A stretch of 64,000 nt of DNA, from NCBI RefSeq assembly GCF_017163935.1, contig NZ_JABVZR010000001.1, positions 2,728,001-2,792,000 on the forward strand. Reading direction: 5' to 3'. The translations under genes were made by a program, and so were the position numbers. The notes under the pieces were generated by a model. The model was not told where the DNA came from. It ran no database searches and was given only the letters and a program-made list of their open reading frames with translations. Positions 16,533 to 26,594 of this stretch are shown here, piece by piece; position 1 is the first letter of the stretch; every line of letters begins with the position of its first letter. This DNA comes from Novosphingobium terrae. GTDB taxonomy: Bacteria; Pseudomonadota; Alphaproteobacteria; Sphingomonadales; Sphingomonadaceae.

Positions 16533-18677
16533 TTATGCCAAGACCGCATCGACCGGCGGCATGTTATGACCCAGCAGGCGCAGCATATCGGCTGCGCATT
16601 CCACCACATTGCTGCCCGGCCCATAGATCCCCTGCACCCCGGCATCGCGCAGCATATCGTAATCCTGCGGCGGGATGACGCCGCCCGCCACCACCTTGAT
16701 ATCCGGGCGTCCGGCATCGCGCAGCAGGCGGATCAGCTCAGGGATCAGCGTCTTGTGCCCGGCGGCCAGAGAGCTGGCGCCCACCGCGTCCACCTCATAG
16801 GCCAAGGCCAGATCGCAGGCTTCCTGAGGCGTCTGGAACAGCGGACCGCTGGTGACATCGAAGCCCATATCGCTGAAGGCGCTGGCGATCACATTGGCGC
16901 CGCGATCATGCCCGTCCTGCCCCATCTTGGCCACCAGCAGACGCGGCTTGCGCCCCAGACGGCGACCGACAGCCTCAACACCATCCAGCACCTGCTGGTA
17001 GCGATTGTCAGCAGCATAGGCCGCGCCATAAACACCCTTCACCGGCGTGGGCGTGGTGCCATAGCGGTCGAACACCTCTTCCATCGCCGCGCTGATCTCG
17101 CCCAAAGTGGCGCGGTGGCGGGCAGCCTCCACGGCCAGTTCCAGCAAATTGCCTTCGCCCTTGGCCCCTTCGGTGAGAGCTTGCAGCGCCGCCTGACAGG
17201 CCGCCTCATCGCGCGCGGCCTTGGTGGCCTTGATGCGGGCGATCTGGGCATCGCGCACCGCGTGGTTGTCCACCTCCAGCGTTTCGATGCGGTCTTCTTG
17301 GCGCAGCCGGTATTTGTTGACGCCGACGATCACATCCTCGGCCTTGTCAACGCGGGCCTGACGGGCAGCGGCGGCGGTTTCGATCATCGCCTTGGGCCAG
17401 CCGGCGGCGACGGCCTGCGCCATGCCACCCTCGGCCTGCACCTTCTCAATGATAGCCCATGCCTCATCGACCAGCGATTGCGTCAGCGATTCAATGTAAT
17501 AGCTGCCGCCCAGCGGATCGACCACCTTGGTCATGCCGGTCTCTTCCTGCAGCACGATCTGCGTGTTGCGGGCGATGCGCGCGGAGAAATCGGTGGGCAG
17601 CGCGATGGCTTCGTCCAGCGCGTTGGTGTGCAGGCTCTGCGTGCCGCCCAGCATCGCGGCCATGGCCTCCACCGTGGTGCGGATGACGTTGTTGTAGGGG
17701 TCTTGCTCCTGAAGCGAGACGCCGCTGGTCTGGCAATGGGTGCGCAGCATCTTGCTGCGTTCGTCCTGCGCGCCAAGCTGGGTCATGGCGCGGTGCCACA
17801 ACACGCGGGCGGCGCGCAACTTGGCGATCTCCATGAAGAAGTTCATGCCGATGGCGAAGAAGAAGCTGAGGCGTCCGGCGAATTTGTCGATATCCAGTCC
17901 GCTCGCCACGCCGTAGCGCACGTAATCCATGCCATCGGCGATGGTGAAGGCCAGTTCCTGCACCTGCGTCGCCCCGGCCTCCTGCATATGGTAGCCGGAG
18001 ATCGAGATGGAGTTGAACTTGGGCATCTCGCGGCTGGTGTAGCCGAAGATGTCGCTGATGATCCGCATGCTGGGTTCGGGCGGATAAATATAGGTGTTGC
18101 GGACCATGAACTCCTTCAGAATGTCATTCTGAATGGTGCCGTCCAGCAGCTTGCGGTCAACGCCCTGCTCCTCACCCGCGACGATGAAGAAGGCCAGGAT
18201 CGGGATCACCGCACCGTTCATCGTCATCGAGACCGACATTTCGCCCAGCGGAATGCCGTCGAAGAGGATCTTCATATCCTCGACGGAATCGATGGCCACA
18301 CCCGCCTTGCCGACATCGCCCACCACGCGGGGATGGTCGGAATCGTAACCGCGATGCGTCGCCAGATCGAAAGCGACCGACAGGCCCTTTTGCCCTGCCG
18401 CCAGATTGCGACGGTAGAAGGCGTTGGATTCCTCGGCGGTGGAGAAACCGGCATATTGGCGGATCGTCCATGGGCGCCCCGCATACATGCTGGCGCGCAC
18501 GCCGCGCGTGAAGGGCGCGAAACCGGGCAAGCCGGGGTCAGCCGTCACATCATCGGCGGTGTAGAGCGGCTTGACGTCGATCCCTTCTGGCGTGTGCCAG
18601 GTCAGATCGCGGCCCTTGACCTCCTTGGCGGAGAGCTTTTCCCAGTCTGCGATGCCCGGATTTTCAGTGCTGCTCAC
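16533..18677 (-). CDS. scpA: methylmalonyl-CoA mutase
   Basis: A single-chain adenosylcobalamin-dependent mutase of 714 aa, the same length as E. coli Sbm/ScpA. It interconverts (R)-methylmalonyl-CoA and succinyl-CoA. The substrate barrel is at the N-terminus ([25 protein letters not shown] and [15 protein letters not shown] are typical). The B12-binding domain is at the C-terminus, with the base-off motif [14 protein letters not shown] carrying the cobalt-ligand His. The GTG start at 18677 has GGAGA 9 nt upstream, and the gene overlaps the end of mce by 14 nt, implying coupled translation. No MeaB-type chaperone gene is in the window. Confidence 0.95.
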   Translation of the reverse strand: MSSTENPGIADWEKLSAKEVKGRDLTWHTPEGIDVKPLYTADDVTADPGLPGFAPFTRGVRASMYAGRPWTIRQYAGFSTAEESNAFYRRNLAAGQKGLSVAFDLATHRGYDSDHPRVVGDVGKAGVAIDSVEDMKILFDGIPLGEMSVSMTMNGAVIPILAFFIVAGEEQGVDRKLLDGTIQNDILKEFMVRNTYIYPPEPSMRIISDIFGYTSREMPKFNSISISGYHMQEAGATQVQELAFTIADGMDYVRYGVASGLDIDKFAGRLSFFFAIGMNFFMEIAKLRAARVLWHRAMTQLGAQDERSKMLRTHCQTSGVSLQEQDPYNNVIRTTVEAMAAMLGGTQSLHTNALDEAIALPTDFSARIARNTQIVLQEETGMTKVVDPLGGSYYIESLTQSLVDEAWAIIEKVQAEGGMAQAVAAGWPKAMIETAAAARQARVDKAEDVIVGVNKYRLRQEDRIETLEVDNHAVRDAQIARIKATKAARDEAACQAALQALTEGAKGEGNLLELAVEAARHRATLGEISAAMEEVFDRYGTTPTPVKGVYGAAYAADNRYQQVLDGVEAVGRRLGRKPRLLVAKMGQDGHDRGANVIASAFSDMGFDVTSGPLFQTPQEACDLALAYEVDAVGASSLAAGHKTLIPELIRLLRDAGRPDIKVVAGGVIPPQDYDMLRDAGVQGIYGPGSNVVECAADMLRLLGHNMPPVDAVLA

Positions 18678-19101
18678 GGGGCGTCTCCATGATTTCGGTC
18701 AGCTGGCCCAGCATGTCCTTGGGGTGCAGGAAGAAAATCGGCGTGCCATGCGCGCCGATGCGCGTGGGGCCGAGGATGCGCTTGCCCTGTCCTTCAAACC
18801 ATGCGCGGGCCTCCGCGATATCGGCAACCTCATAGCACAGATGATGCTGTCCGCCCGCCGGGTTCTTGACGATAAAGCTGGCGATGGGGCTGTCTGCCCC
18901 CAAGGGTTCGATCAGCTCGATCTGCGTGCCGGATGTGCCCTGCTCGCCCGGCGTATGGACGAAGGCCACCTTCACGCCCTGTTCGGGCATATCGAAAGGC
19001 TCCGTGATGACATCGGCACCCAGTACGTCGCGGTAATAGGCGATGGCATCCTGCATCGACGGCACAGCCACACCCACATGGTTCAAACGTCCCAGTTTCA
19101 T
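18664..19101 (-). CDS. mce: methylmalonyl-CoA epimerase
   Basis: A VOC-fold epimerase of 145 aa that converts (S)- to (R)-methylmalonyl-CoA between the carboxylase and the mutase. [20 protein letters not shown] supplies the first metal His; [13 protein letters not shown] and the C-terminal QLTEIME supply the others. The start at 19101 ([10 protein letters not shown]) is chosen because its ATG overlaps the TGA of the preceding gene as ATGA, although the frame is open upstream. It lies between the small membrane-protein gene and the mutase. Confidence 0.93.
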   Translation of the reverse strand: MKLGRLNHVGVAVPSMQDAIAYYRDVLGADVITEPFDMPEQGVKVAFVHTPGEQGTSGTQIELIEPLGADSPIASFIVKNPAGGQHHLCYEVADIAEARAWFEGQGKRILGPTRIGAHGTPIFFLHPKDMLGQLTEIMETPREQH

Positions 19102-19337
19102 AGCCTTATCACTCCAACCGCACGCAGCCCGATCAACATCATGCTCACCATCAGCAGAGGGCCTGCCAACCGCCCGATCGTCACCCACCAGAACATCACC
19201 GGCTGATCCGCGCGACGATAATGGTAGCGAAAATAATAGACCGTCTCTCCGGTGCGGATCGCCTGAATGCCCAGAGATATCTGATGCATGGCCACAAGGC
19301 AGGCGACCGCCAGAAAGAGGATGAAGAACCAGTCCAT
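19098..19337 (-). CDS. 79-aa two-helix membrane protein in the propionyl-CoA operon
   Basis: A small integral membrane protein of 79 aa, family not recognised. The ATG at 19337 lies 2 nt after the pccB stop, and its stop overlaps the mce start (ATGA), so it is locked into the operon. Helix 1 is MDWFFILFLAVACLVAMH and helix 2 is about TIGRLAGPLLMVSMMLIGLR. Between them is a short aromatic and basic loop (YYFRYHYRRADQP). The shape suggests an inner-membrane hairpin. A role linked to propionate or branched-chain metabolism is suggested only by its fixed position. Confidence 0.72.
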   Translation of the reverse strand: MDWFFILFLAVACLVAMHQISLGIQAIRTGETVYYFRYHYRRADQPVMFWWVTIGRLAGPLLMVSMMLIGLRAVGVIRL

Positions 19338-19339
19338 CG

Positions 19340-20866
19340 TCACAACGGAATGTTGTCGTGCTTCTTCCACGGGTTTTCCAGCGCCTTGCCGCGCAGCTTG
19401 CGCAGCCCCAGCGCGATGCGGCGCCGGGTGGAGTGCGGATGGATCACCTCATCGATAAAGCCCTTGGCCGCCGCCACGAAGGGATTGGCAAAGCGGTCTT
19501 CGTACTCCCTGGTCTTTTCAGCGATCTCCTCACGCGACAGGCCGCGGAAGATGATCTCCACCGCGCCTTTCGCGCCCATCACCGCGATTTCTGCCGTCGG
19601 CCACGCGTAATTCAGATCGCCGCGCAGATGCTTGGAGGCCATCACGTCATAGGCGCCGCCATAGGCCTTGCGGGTGATGACAGTGATCTTGGGCACGGTC
19701 GCCTCGGCATAGGCGAAGAGCAGCTTGGCGCCATGCTTGATGATGCCATTATGCTCCTGCGCGGTGCCGGGCAGAAAGCCGGGCACATCGACGAAGGTGA
19801 CGATGGGAATATCAAACGCATCGCAGAAGCGCACAAAACGCGCGGCTTTCTTGGCGCTGTTGATGTCCAGCACGCCCGCCAGCACCAGCGGCTGATTGGC
19901 CACCACGCCCACGGTGCGCCCCTCGATCCGGCCGAAACCGCACAGGATGTTGGCGGCATGGGCGGGCTGAATTTCGAAGAACTCGCCCTCATCCAGCACC
20001 TTGCGGATGACTTCGTGCATATCATAGGGCTGCGCCGCGCTGGCCGGGATCAGCGTGTCGAGGCTGTCATCGCGGCGGTCCCACGGATCGCTGGTGGGGC
20101 GGTCGGGCAGTTCGGCACGGTTCGACAGCGGCAGGAAATCGAAGAGTTCGCGCGCCGCCAGCAGCGCCTCGATATCATTCTCCAGCGCCAGATCGGCCAC
20201 GCTGGTGCGGGTGGTGTGCGTGACGGCGCCGCCCAGCTCCTCCTGCGTGACGACCTCGTTCGTGACGGTCTTCACCACATCGGGGCCGGTCACGAACATA
20301 TAGGAGCTGTCCTTCACCATAAAGATGAAGTCCGTCATGGCCGGGCTGTAGACCGCGCCGCCCGCGCAGGGCCCCATGATCAGCGAGAGCTGAGGCACCA
20401 CGCCGCTCGCCAGCACATTGCGCTGGAAGATTTCGGCATAGCCGCCAAGGCTGGCGACGCCCTCCTGAATGCGCGCGCCGCCGCTGTCATTCAGCCCGAT
20501 CACCGGCGCGCCCACCTTCAGCGCCATATCCATGATCTTGCAGATCTTCATGGCGTGGCGCTCGGAAACCGCCCCGCCGAAGACCGTGAAATCCTGGCTG
20601 AACACAAAGACCAGACGGCCATTGATCGTGCCGCTGCCGGTCACCACGCCATCGCCGGGGATATGGTTGTCCGCCATGCCGAAGTCGACGCAATTGTGTT
20701 CGACATACATGTCGACTTCCTCGAACGATCCTTCATCCAGAAGGACCTTGAGGCGTTCGCGCGCGGTCAGCTTGCCCTTGGCATGCTGGGCATCGATACG
20801 GCGCTGCCCGCCACCGGCGCGCGCGGCGGCGCGGCGGGTTTCCATTTCGGCGACATTGGCGCTCAT
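19340..20866 (-). CDS. pccB: propionyl-CoA carboxylase beta (carboxyltransferase) subunit
   Basis: A 508-aa carboxyltransferase that moves CO2 from carboxybiotin to propionyl-CoA. The start at 20866 ([12 protein letters not shown]) has AGGAGAGC just upstream; the open frame before it is not coding. Crotonase-fold halves are visible: [20 protein letters not shown], then [17 protein letters not shown] (oxyanion glycines), then [20 protein letters not shown] and the AYGGAYDVM segment that binds acyl-CoA. It is the first gene of the operon pccB, 79-aa gene, mce, mcm, pccA. It is divergent from the ScfR-type regulator, with a palindrome between them. Confidence 0.95.
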   Translation of the reverse strand: MSANVAEMETRRAAARAGGGQRRIDAQHAKGKLTARERLKVLLDEGSFEEVDMYVEHNCVDFGMADNHIPGDGVVTGSGTINGRLVFVFSQDFTVFGGAVSERHAMKICKIMDMALKVGAPVIGLNDSGGARIQEGVASLGGYAEIFQRNVLASGVVPQLSLIMGPCAGGAVYSPAMTDFIFMVKDSSYMFVTGPDVVKTVTNEVVTQEELGGAVTHTTRTSVADLALENDIEALLAARELFDFLPLSNRAELPDRPTSDPWDRRDDSLDTLIPASAAQPYDMHEVIRKVLDEGEFFEIQPAHAANILCGFGRIEGRTVGVVANQPLVLAGVLDINSAKKAARFVRFCDAFDIPIVTFVDVPGFLPGTAQEHNGIIKHGAKLLFAYAEATVPKITVITRKAYGGAYDVMASKHLRGDLNYAWPTAEIAVMGAKGAVEIIFRGLSREEIAEKTREYEDRFANPFVAAAKGFIDEVIHPHSTRRRIALGLRKLRGKALENPWKKHDNIPL

Positions 20867-20930
20867 GCAAAGCTCTCCTGAGGTATTTTTGCTGCTTTCG
20901 CAGCCCTCTTCGGCTGTGTCCAATGCAATC

Positions 20931-20959
20931 TTGCTAATTTGCAATGCATGACTTAGCAA
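20931..20959. promoter_or_regulatory. candidate ScfR operator
   Basis: TTGCTAA (20931-20937) and TTAGCAA (20953-20959) are perfect 7-bp inverted arms with 15 nt between them. The centre contains TTTGCAAT. The site sits between the divergent pccB and regulator genes and ends 8 nt before the regulator start. From memory, TTTGCAAA-like repeats have been reported for the related PccR and RamB regulators. Confidence 0.6.
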
Positions 20960-20966
20960 ATTCTTC

Positions 20967-22385
20967 ATGCCCCCCCCCCCCACCCAACGCCGGCTTTATG
21001 CCGGCCCCTTTCTCAAGAACCTGCGAAGCGCCCATGGGTTGCGACAGGCCGAGATGGCCGCGCAGCTCTCCATCAGCCCGCCCTATCTTTCGCAGCTGGA
21101 AAGCGACAGCCGCCCGCTCACCCCGCGCCTCATGGCAAGGCTGCGCGCGCTTTATCCGCACGACTGGGCCGACAGGACCGACAACCGCCAAGAACCGGTG
21201 ATCGAAAGCCTGCTGGAGGCCACGCGCGACCCCGCCCTGCGCGAGGCTCTGCCGGAAGATCAGATCGAGCGCATTGCCCAGCAGCACCCGGCCTTTGCCG
21301 CGCAATTTGCCCAGCTGTACCGACTCTACCGCTCCAATGCGCAGAGGCTGGAGGCGGTGGATGAGGCGCTGGGCTCGGACATGCTTTCGGGCGGGCGCCT
21401 GCCATGGGAGGAGGTGCGCGACTGGTTCAACCGCGCCGACAATTACAACCATCTGATCGACACCGGCGCCGAGGCGATTGGCCTCAGCCTGTCCGATGGC
21501 GCCCCCTCGCCCGATACGGCGCAACTGTCGGACTGGTTTACGCAGCGCGGGATCAGCTTGCGCTTCGATGCTACATCGCTGATGCGCAGCTATGATGAGG
21601 CCGGCAAGCAACTGGTTCTGAACGCCAACCAGCCGCTGGAAAGCCTGCGCTTCCAGATGGCCTTCCAGATTTGCGCCATCGCTCTGGCCCGGGAAATCCG
21701 CGAGACCGTCGAGGCCTCCGACCTCACCATGCAGACCGCGCGGCATCTGCTGACGGTGGGCCTCACCAATTATGCGGCGGGCGCCCTGCTGATGCCCTAT
21801 CGCGGCTTTCGCGATGCGGCGCGGCGACTGCGCCACGATGTCGACCGGCTGCGGCAGATTTTCAGCGTCAGCTTCGAGCAGGCCTGCCATCGCCTTTCCA
21901 CGCTGCAGCGCCCGCATATGCGCGGCACGCCGGTGTTCTTCTGCAAGATCGATATGGGCGGCAACATCACCAAGCGCCACGCCGCCAATGGCTTGCAACT
22001 GGCGCGCTTTTCCGGCGCCTGCCCGCTGTGGATCGCCCATGAGGCGGTGACTGTGCCCGAGCGCATCCATCTGCAGCTGGCCGATATGGCCGAGGGCGGG
22101 CGCTATGTCTTTCTGGCGCGCGGGCAATTGAAACCCTCGGACAGCTACTTCCTGCCGCCGCGCCGCCATGCGCTGGTGCTGGGCTGGGAGGCGTCTCTGG
22201 CGGGCGATTTCGTCTATGCCGATACGCTGAACATGGCTTGCGAGGAGGCCTTCACCCGGATCGGCGTTTCCTGCCGCATCTGTCCTCGCATGGATTGCCA
22301 TCAGCGCGCCTATCCGCCCAATGAGAAGCAGATTTCCATCGATACACGGCGGCGCGGGCCCATCCCCTACGATATTTGTGAGTAG
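20967..22385 (+). CDS. short-chain fatty acyl-CoA regulator (ScfR/PccR type), XRE HTH
   Basis: A 472-aa regulator. An XRE-type HTH lies at about residues 12-65 ([20 protein letters not shown], then [20 protein letters not shown]). A degenerate IrrE/ImmA-like domain follows ([31 protein letters not shown]), then a C-terminal domain with Cys-x2-Cys-x4-Cys (CRICPRMDC). This is the layout of ScfR regulators such as PccR and RamB, which sense short-chain acyl-CoA. It is divergent from pccB and presumably controls it. The ATG at 20967 is followed at once by twelve C residues encoding PPPP. An upstream ATG at 20944 is out of frame by two bases, so slippage in the tract would change the N-terminus or frame. 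Confidence 0.9.
   Translation: MPPPPTQRRLYAGPFLKNLRSAHGLRQAEMAAQLSISPPYLSQLESDSRPLTPRLMARLRALYPHDWADRTDNRQEPVIESLLEATRDPALREALPEDQIERIAQQHPAFAAQFAQLYRLYRSNAQRLEAVDEALGSDMLSGGRLPWEEVRDWFNRADNYNHLIDTGAEAIGLSLSDGAPSPDTAQLSDWFTQRGISLRFDATSLMRSYDEAGKQLVLNANQPLESLRFQMAFQICAIALAREIRETVEASDLTMQTARHLLTVGLTNYAAGALLMPYRGFRDAARRLRHDVDRLRQIFSVSFEQACHRLSTLQRPHMRGTPVFFCKIDMGGNITKRHAANGLQLARFSGACPLWIAHEAVTVPERIHLQLADMAEGGRYVFLARGQLKPSDSYFLPPRRHALVLGWEASLAGDFVYADTLNMACEEAFTRIGVSCRICPRMDCHQRAYPPNEKQISIDTRRRGPIPYDICE
20970..20981 (+). repeat. 12-nt poly-C tract after start codon
   Basis: Twelve consecutive C residues immediately follow the ATG of the ScfR-type regulator. This is the longest homopolymer noticed in the window. 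Such tracts can slip during replication; they are also error-prone in sequencing. Confidence 0.9.
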
Positions 22386-22390
22386 GCCAT

Positions 22391-22423
22391 CAGGGCGGGG
22401 ATGCCGATTACACCCCCGCCCTG
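22391..22423. terminator. bidirectional hairpin between regulator and malate synthase
   Basis: A 10-bp perfect stem (22391-22400 with 22414-22423) with a 13-nt loop lies in the 42-nt gap between the converging genes. There is no T-run on either side, so it may act with Rho or as an mRNA 3' stabiliser. Confidence 0.55.
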
Positions 22424-22427
22424 TCTG

Positions 22428-24533
22428 TTACCCGGCCTTCACCTCGGCGCGCCATGCGTGCAGCAGCGGCTCGGTATAGCCATTGGGCTGGGCCACGCCC
22501 TCGAACACCAGAGCGCGGGCGGCGAGGAAGGCGGGGCTGGTGCCTTCCTGCCCGCTCATCGGCTGATAGAGCGGATCGCCCGCATTCTGCCCGTCCACCT
22601 TGGCGGCCATGCGGCGCAGCGCACCTTCGACCTCGGTGGCGCTGGCCACCCCATGGAGCATCCAGTTGGCCAGATGCTGCGAGGAAATGCGCAGCGTCGC
22701 GCGGTCCTCCATCAGGCCGACATCGTGGATATCGGGCACCTTGGAACAGCCAATGCCCTGATCGACCCAGCGCACCACATAGCCCAGGATCCCTTGCGCA
22801 TTGTTGTCCAGCTCCTCCCGGATTTCCTCGGGCGACCAGTTGTGGCCGGAGGCCAGAGGCACCATCAGCAGCTTGCCCAGCGGCACCACCGGCTCGGCCT
22901 TGCGCGCGGCCTGACGCACAGGGACATGGACCAGATGGTAATGCGTTGCGTGCAGCGTCGCCGCCGTGGGAGACGGCACCCATGCCGTGCTGGCCCCCGC
23001 CTTGGGGTGAGCCACCTTCTGCTCCAGCATATCGGCCATGCGGTCGGGCGCGGCCCACATGCCCTTGCCGATCTGCGCCTTGCCCGACAGGCCGCAGGCC
23101 AGACCGATCTGGACATTGCGGTCCTCGTAAGCCGCGATCCATTCCGCCGCCTTCATCTCGGCCTTGCGCAGCATCGGGCCCGCACGCATCGAGGTGTGGA
23201 TTTCATCGCCCGTGCGGTCGAGGAAGCCGGTGTTGATGAAGACAACCCGGTGGCGCACCGCATGAATGCAGGCCGCCAGATTGGCCGAGGTGCGGCGCTC
23301 CTCATCCATCACGCCGATCTTGATCGTGTGACGCGCCAGCCCCAGCGTGTCCTCGATGGCATCGAACAGCCGGTCGGAGAAATCGACCTCTTCGGGCCCA
23401 TGCATCTTGGGTTTGACGATGTAGATCGAACCCTCGCGGCTGTTCTTGAAACGCCCATTGCCGCGCAGATCATGCATGGCGATCAGGCTGGTGACGATGC
23501 CGTCCAGAATGCCCTCGGGCGCGTCGCTGCCATCGGCCAGCTTGACGGCAGGCGTCTTCATCAGATGGCCGACATTGCGCACGAACATCAGGCTGCGGCC
23601 CGGTAGCACGATATCGGTGCCATCGGGGGCGGCATAGGTGCGATCTGCGTTCAGGCTGCGGGTGACGGTCTTGCCGCCCTTCTCGAAGCTCTCTTCCAGA
23701 TCGCCCTTCATCAGGCCGAGCCAGTTGGCATAGGCCGCAACCTTGTCCGAAGCATCGACCGCTGCGATGGAATCCTCCAGATCGACGATGGTGGTCAGCG
23801 CCGATTCCAGAATGACATCCGCGATATGCGCCGGATCGTCCCTGCCGATGGGGTGCGTGGGATCGATCACGATCTCGATATGCAGCCCGTGGTTGGAGAG
23901 CAGAATGCGCTTCGCATCCTGCGCCACCCATTGCCCCGGATTGGCCAACGGCAGCATCCCGCCCTTCCACTGCGCCCAGGAGCCATGCGCCAGCGGCACG
24001 ACCTTGTCGAGGAAGGCCTTGGCATAGGCGATCACCTGCGCGCCGCGTGCCGCATCGAAGCCCTTGCCCTCGGGCGTGCCGGGGATGGCATCGGTGCCGT
24101 AAAGCGCATCGTAAAGACTGCCCCAGCGCGCATTGGCGGCGTTTAGCGCAAAGCGGGCGTTGAGCGCGGGCACCACCAACTGAGGGCCGGAGCGCAGCGC
24201 CACTTCCTCATCCACATGGCGCGGATCGACCGAGAAAGGCGCGGGTTCGGCCACCAGATAGCCGATCTCGCGCAGGAAGGCCTGATAGGTCTCGCCATCG
24301 ATGGTCTGGCCGTGGTGCTGTTCGTGCCAGCTGTCGATCTGCTGCTGCAGGCGGTCGCGCTTGATCAGCAGGGCCTCGTTTTCCGGGGCGAAGCGGCCGA
24401 AGATGCCTGCCACGCCGTACCAGAAGGGCTGCGGCTCGATTCCCGTGCCGGGGAGAACCTGCTCCTCGATGAAGCTGGCCAGCGGCTCGGCCACCGACAG
24501 GCCGGCGCGGTTGGTGTATCCTGTCATGGTCAT
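22428..24533 (-). CDS. glcB: malate synthase G
   Basis: A 701-aa malate synthase of the G type. It condenses glyoxylate with acetyl-CoA to malate, the second step of the glyoxylate bypass. Recognisable blocks include [20 protein letters not shown] (metal-site region), [14 protein letters not shown], and the core ([38 protein letters not shown]). The ATG at 24533 has GAGAG just before it; a second ATG 6 nt on is possible. It lies downstream of isocitrate lyase and the 57-aa gene on the same strand. A hairpin in the gap could make expression partly independent. Confidence 0.96.
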   Translation of the reverse strand: MTMTGYTNRAGLSVAEPLASFIEEQVLPGTGIEPQPFWYGVAGIFGRFAPENEALLIKRDRLQQQIDSWHEQHHGQTIDGETYQAFLREIGYLVAEPAPFSVDPRHVDEEVALRSGPQLVVPALNARFALNAANARWGSLYDALYGTDAIPGTPEGKGFDAARGAQVIAYAKAFLDKVVPLAHGSWAQWKGGMLPLANPGQWVAQDAKRILLSNHGLHIEIVIDPTHPIGRDDPAHIADVILESALTTIVDLEDSIAAVDASDKVAAYANWLGLMKGDLEESFEKGGKTVTRSLNADRTYAAPDGTDIVLPGRSLMFVRNVGHLMKTPAVKLADGSDAPEGILDGIVTSLIAMHDLRGNGRFKNSREGSIYIVKPKMHGPEEVDFSDRLFDAIEDTLGLARHTIKIGVMDEERRTSANLAACIHAVRHRVVFINTGFLDRTGDEIHTSMRAGPMLRKAEMKAAEWIAAYEDRNVQIGLACGLSGKAQIGKGMWAAPDRMADMLEQKVAHPKAGASTAWVPSPTAATLHATHYHLVHVPVRQAARKAEPVVPLGKLLMVPLASGHNWSPEEIREELDNNAQGILGYVVRWVDQGIGCSKVPDIHDVGLMEDRATLRISSQHLANWMLHGVASATEVEGALRRMAAKVDGQNAGDPLYQPMSGQEGTSPAFLAARALVFEGVAQPNGYTEPLLHAWRAEVKAG

Positions 24534-24622
24534 CTCTCACTTCCGATTGCGACGGGAGCGGCTGATCCTAATCGATGGGATCAACCGCTCCAGCCTTTTG
24601 TTTTATCGCATCGTACAGGTCA

Positions 24623-24639
24623 CCGGGCCTTATGCCCGG
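24623..24639 (-). terminator. short hairpin between 57-aa gene and glcB
   Basis: CCGGGC (24623-24628) and GCCCGG (24634-24639) pair around the loop CTTAT. There is no T-run on the minus strand, so this is more likely a processing or attenuating hairpin than a full terminator. Confidence 0.4.
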
Positions 24640-24651
24640 CTTGACGGCTGC

Positions 24652-24825
24652 TTAGCGCAGCCGACCCAGACGGTGGTACAGGTGGCTGTAAGCCTGCGAT
24701 TCCGGCGAATCTTCCACCTGATGGATGTAGGCCAGCACAGCGGTGCGCAGCAGCTTGAAATCGGCGGTCGAGAAGATCGGGCGAGCCGGGGTGGGTTCAG
24801 TGCGTTCTGCGGTCTGAGTGGTCAT
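24652..24825 (-). CDS. 57-aa protein between isocitrate lyase and malate synthase
   Basis: A complete short gene with a strong AGGAG site before its ATG (24823-24825) and a TAA stop. The N-terminal 16 residues are Thr/Pro/Glu-rich and probably disordered (MTTQTAERTEPTPARP). The rest is helical (FSTADFKLLRTAVLAYIHQV, then EDSPESQAYSHLYHRLGRLR) with several aromatic and His residues. Codon use resembles its neighbours and nothing else occupies this strand. It lies 34 nt after aceA in the same direction, so it is co-transcribed with the glyoxylate genes. No family was recognised. Confidence 0.75.
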   Translation of the reverse strand: MTTQTAERTEPTPARPIFSTADFKLLRTAVLAYIHQVEDSPESQAYSHLYHRLGRLR

Positions 24826-24859
24826 GATACTTCTCCTTTCTCTGTATTTGCCTGTTTGA

Positions 24860-26452
24860 TCAGGCGAACTGGTTCATCGTGTTGTGGACGCCGCCCGCCT
24901 TCAGCGCGGCCTCACCGGCGAAGGCTTCCTTGTGATCGTCGCCAATGTCGGAGCCCGACATGTTCTGGTGGCGCACGCAGGCAATGCCCTCGCGGATTTC
25001 CTTGCGCTGCACGCCCGCGACATAGCCCAGCATCCCGGCCTCGCCGAAATATTCACGCGCCAGATTGTCGGTGGACAGGGCGGCGGTGTGATAGGTCGGC
25101 AGAGTGATGAGGTGGTGGAAGATGCCCGCACGCTTGGCAGCATCGCGCTGGAAGGTACGGATCCGGTCATCGGCCTCATGCGCCAGATCGGTGCTGTCAT
25201 AGACAACGCTCATCAGCGCGGCGCGGTCATAGGCAGACACATCCTTGCCCGCTTCCTTCCAGGCATCGAAGACCTGCTGGCGGAAGTTGAGCGTCCAGTT
25301 GAAGCTGGGCGAGTTGTTGTAGACCAGCTTGGCATTGGGGATCACCTCGCGGATGCGGTCCACCATCGATGCGATCTGCTCGATATGCGGCTTCTCGGTC
25401 TCGATCCACAGCAGGTCCGCGCCGTTCTGGAGCGAGGTGATGCAGTCGAGCACGCAGCGATCCGCACCCGTGCCGCTGCGGAACTGATAGAGGTTCGAGG
25501 GCAGGCGCTTGGGGCGCACCAGCTTGCCGTCACGCTCGATCAGCACGTCGCCGCGCAGGCCCTTGAGATCGCTGATCTCGTCGCAATCGAGGAAGCCGTT
25601 GTAGAGGTCGCCCAGATCGCCCGCCTCGCGGCTGTAGGCGATCTGCTTGGTGAGCCCGGCCCCCAGCGAGTCGGTGCGCGCCACGATGATGCCATCTTCC
25701 ACGCCCAGTTCGAGGAAGGCGTAGCGGCAGGCGCGGATCTTGGCGATGAAGTCCTCATGCGGCACGGTGACCTTGCCGTCCTGATGGCCGCACTGCTTTT
25801 CATCCGAGACCTGATTTTCGATCTGGAGCGCGCAGGCACCCGCCTCGATCATCTTCTTGGCCAGCAGATAGGTCGCCTCGGCATTGCCGAAACCGGCATC
25901 GATGTCGGCGATGATCGGCACCACGTGAGTCTGGTGGCCATCGATCTGAGCCTGAATCTCGGCTTCCTTGGCGCGATTGCCCTCGCCGCGCGCCTTGTCC
26001 AGATCGCGGAACAGCATGCCTAGCTCGCGGGCATCGGCCTGGCGCAGGAAGGTGTAGAGTTCCTCGATCAGCGCGGGCACGCTGGTCTTCTCATGCATCG
26101 ACTGGTCGGGCAGCGGGCCGAATTCGGAACGCAGCGCGGCAACCATCCAGCCCGAGAGGTAGAGGTACTTGCCCTTGGTCGTGCCGAAATGCTTCTTGAT
26201 GCTGATCAGCTTCTGCTGGCCGATGAAACCGTGCCAGCAGCCCAGCGACTGGGTGTAGTTCGCCGGATCGGCATCATAGGCGGCCATGTCCTGGCGCATG
26301 ATCTTCGCGGTGTAGCGCGCGATATCGAGCCCGGTGTGGAAACGGTTCTGCAGGCGCATGCGCGTCACGGCCTCAGCCGCGATGCCGTTCCAGGCCGAGC
26401 CCTGAGCGTCGATCGTGCGATCGGCATCGTTGAGGAGAGTCTGATAGGTCAT
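24860..26452 (-). CDS. aceA: isocitrate lyase
   Basis: Cleaves isocitrate to glyoxylate and succinate, the first step of the glyoxylate bypass. The start at 26452 (MTYQTLLNDADRTIDAQGSA) gives 530 aa, matching the long (about 531-aa) Pseudomonas-type enzyme. An ATG at 26464 is an alternative. The catalytic loop reads SDEKQCGHQDGKV, in place of the KKCGH of shorter enzymes, as expected for this subgroup. Other marks are PIIADIDAGFGNAEATYLLA (Mg site) and NNSPSFNW (substrate carboxylate). It is divergent from the second ScfR-type regulator. Confidence 0.96.
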   Translation of the reverse strand: MTYQTLLNDADRTIDAQGSAWNGIAAEAVTRMRLQNRFHTGLDIARYTAKIMRQDMAAYDADPANYTQSLGCWHGFIGQQKLISIKKHFGTTKGKYLYLSGWMVAALRSEFGPLPDQSMHEKTSVPALIEELYTFLRQADARELGMLFRDLDKARGEGNRAKEAEIQAQIDGHQTHVVPIIADIDAGFGNAEATYLLAKKMIEAGACALQIENQVSDEKQCGHQDGKVTVPHEDFIAKIRACRYAFLELGVEDGIIVARTDSLGAGLTKQIAYSREAGDLGDLYNGFLDCDEISDLKGLRGDVLIERDGKLVRPKRLPSNLYQFRSGTGADRCVLDCITSLQNGADLLWIETEKPHIEQIASMVDRIREVIPNAKLVYNNSPSFNWTLNFRQQVFDAWKEAGKDVSAYDRAALMSVVYDSTDLAHEADDRIRTFQRDAAKRAGIFHHLITLPTYHTAALSTDNLAREYFGEAGMLGYVAGVQRKEIREGIACVRHQNMSGSDIGDDHKEAFAGEAALKAGGVHNTMNQFA

Positions 26453-26535
26453 GGTCTCAAGCATCCTGTTGTCTGTCGTTGCAGTGGGGATGACGCTGAA
26501 ATGGGCCGCTTTGCTGCATTGCGACAGGGCTAAGG

Positions 26536-26584
26536 GTGACAAGGAGACATGATCTGACTTGTCACGCTAGTCACACTGTGACAA
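26536..26584. promoter_or_regulatory. three half-site operator cluster (GTGACAA/TTGTCAC)
   Basis: GTGACAA occurs at 26536-26542, its complement TTGTCAC at 26559-26565, and GTGACAA again at 26578-26584. The last two form an inverted pair with a 12-nt spacer, and the 11-mer TCACACTGTGA (26571-26581) is itself palindromic. The cluster ends 10 nt before the regulator start and is well placed to control both the regulator and aceA. Confidence 0.65.
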
Positions 26585-26594
26585 TCTGACAGAC

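Noticed and set aside
16566..18692. Plus-strand open frame of about 700 codons antisense to methylmalonyl-CoA mutase
   Set aside because: The mutase is unambiguous; the antisense frame is a by-product of GC-rich codon use.
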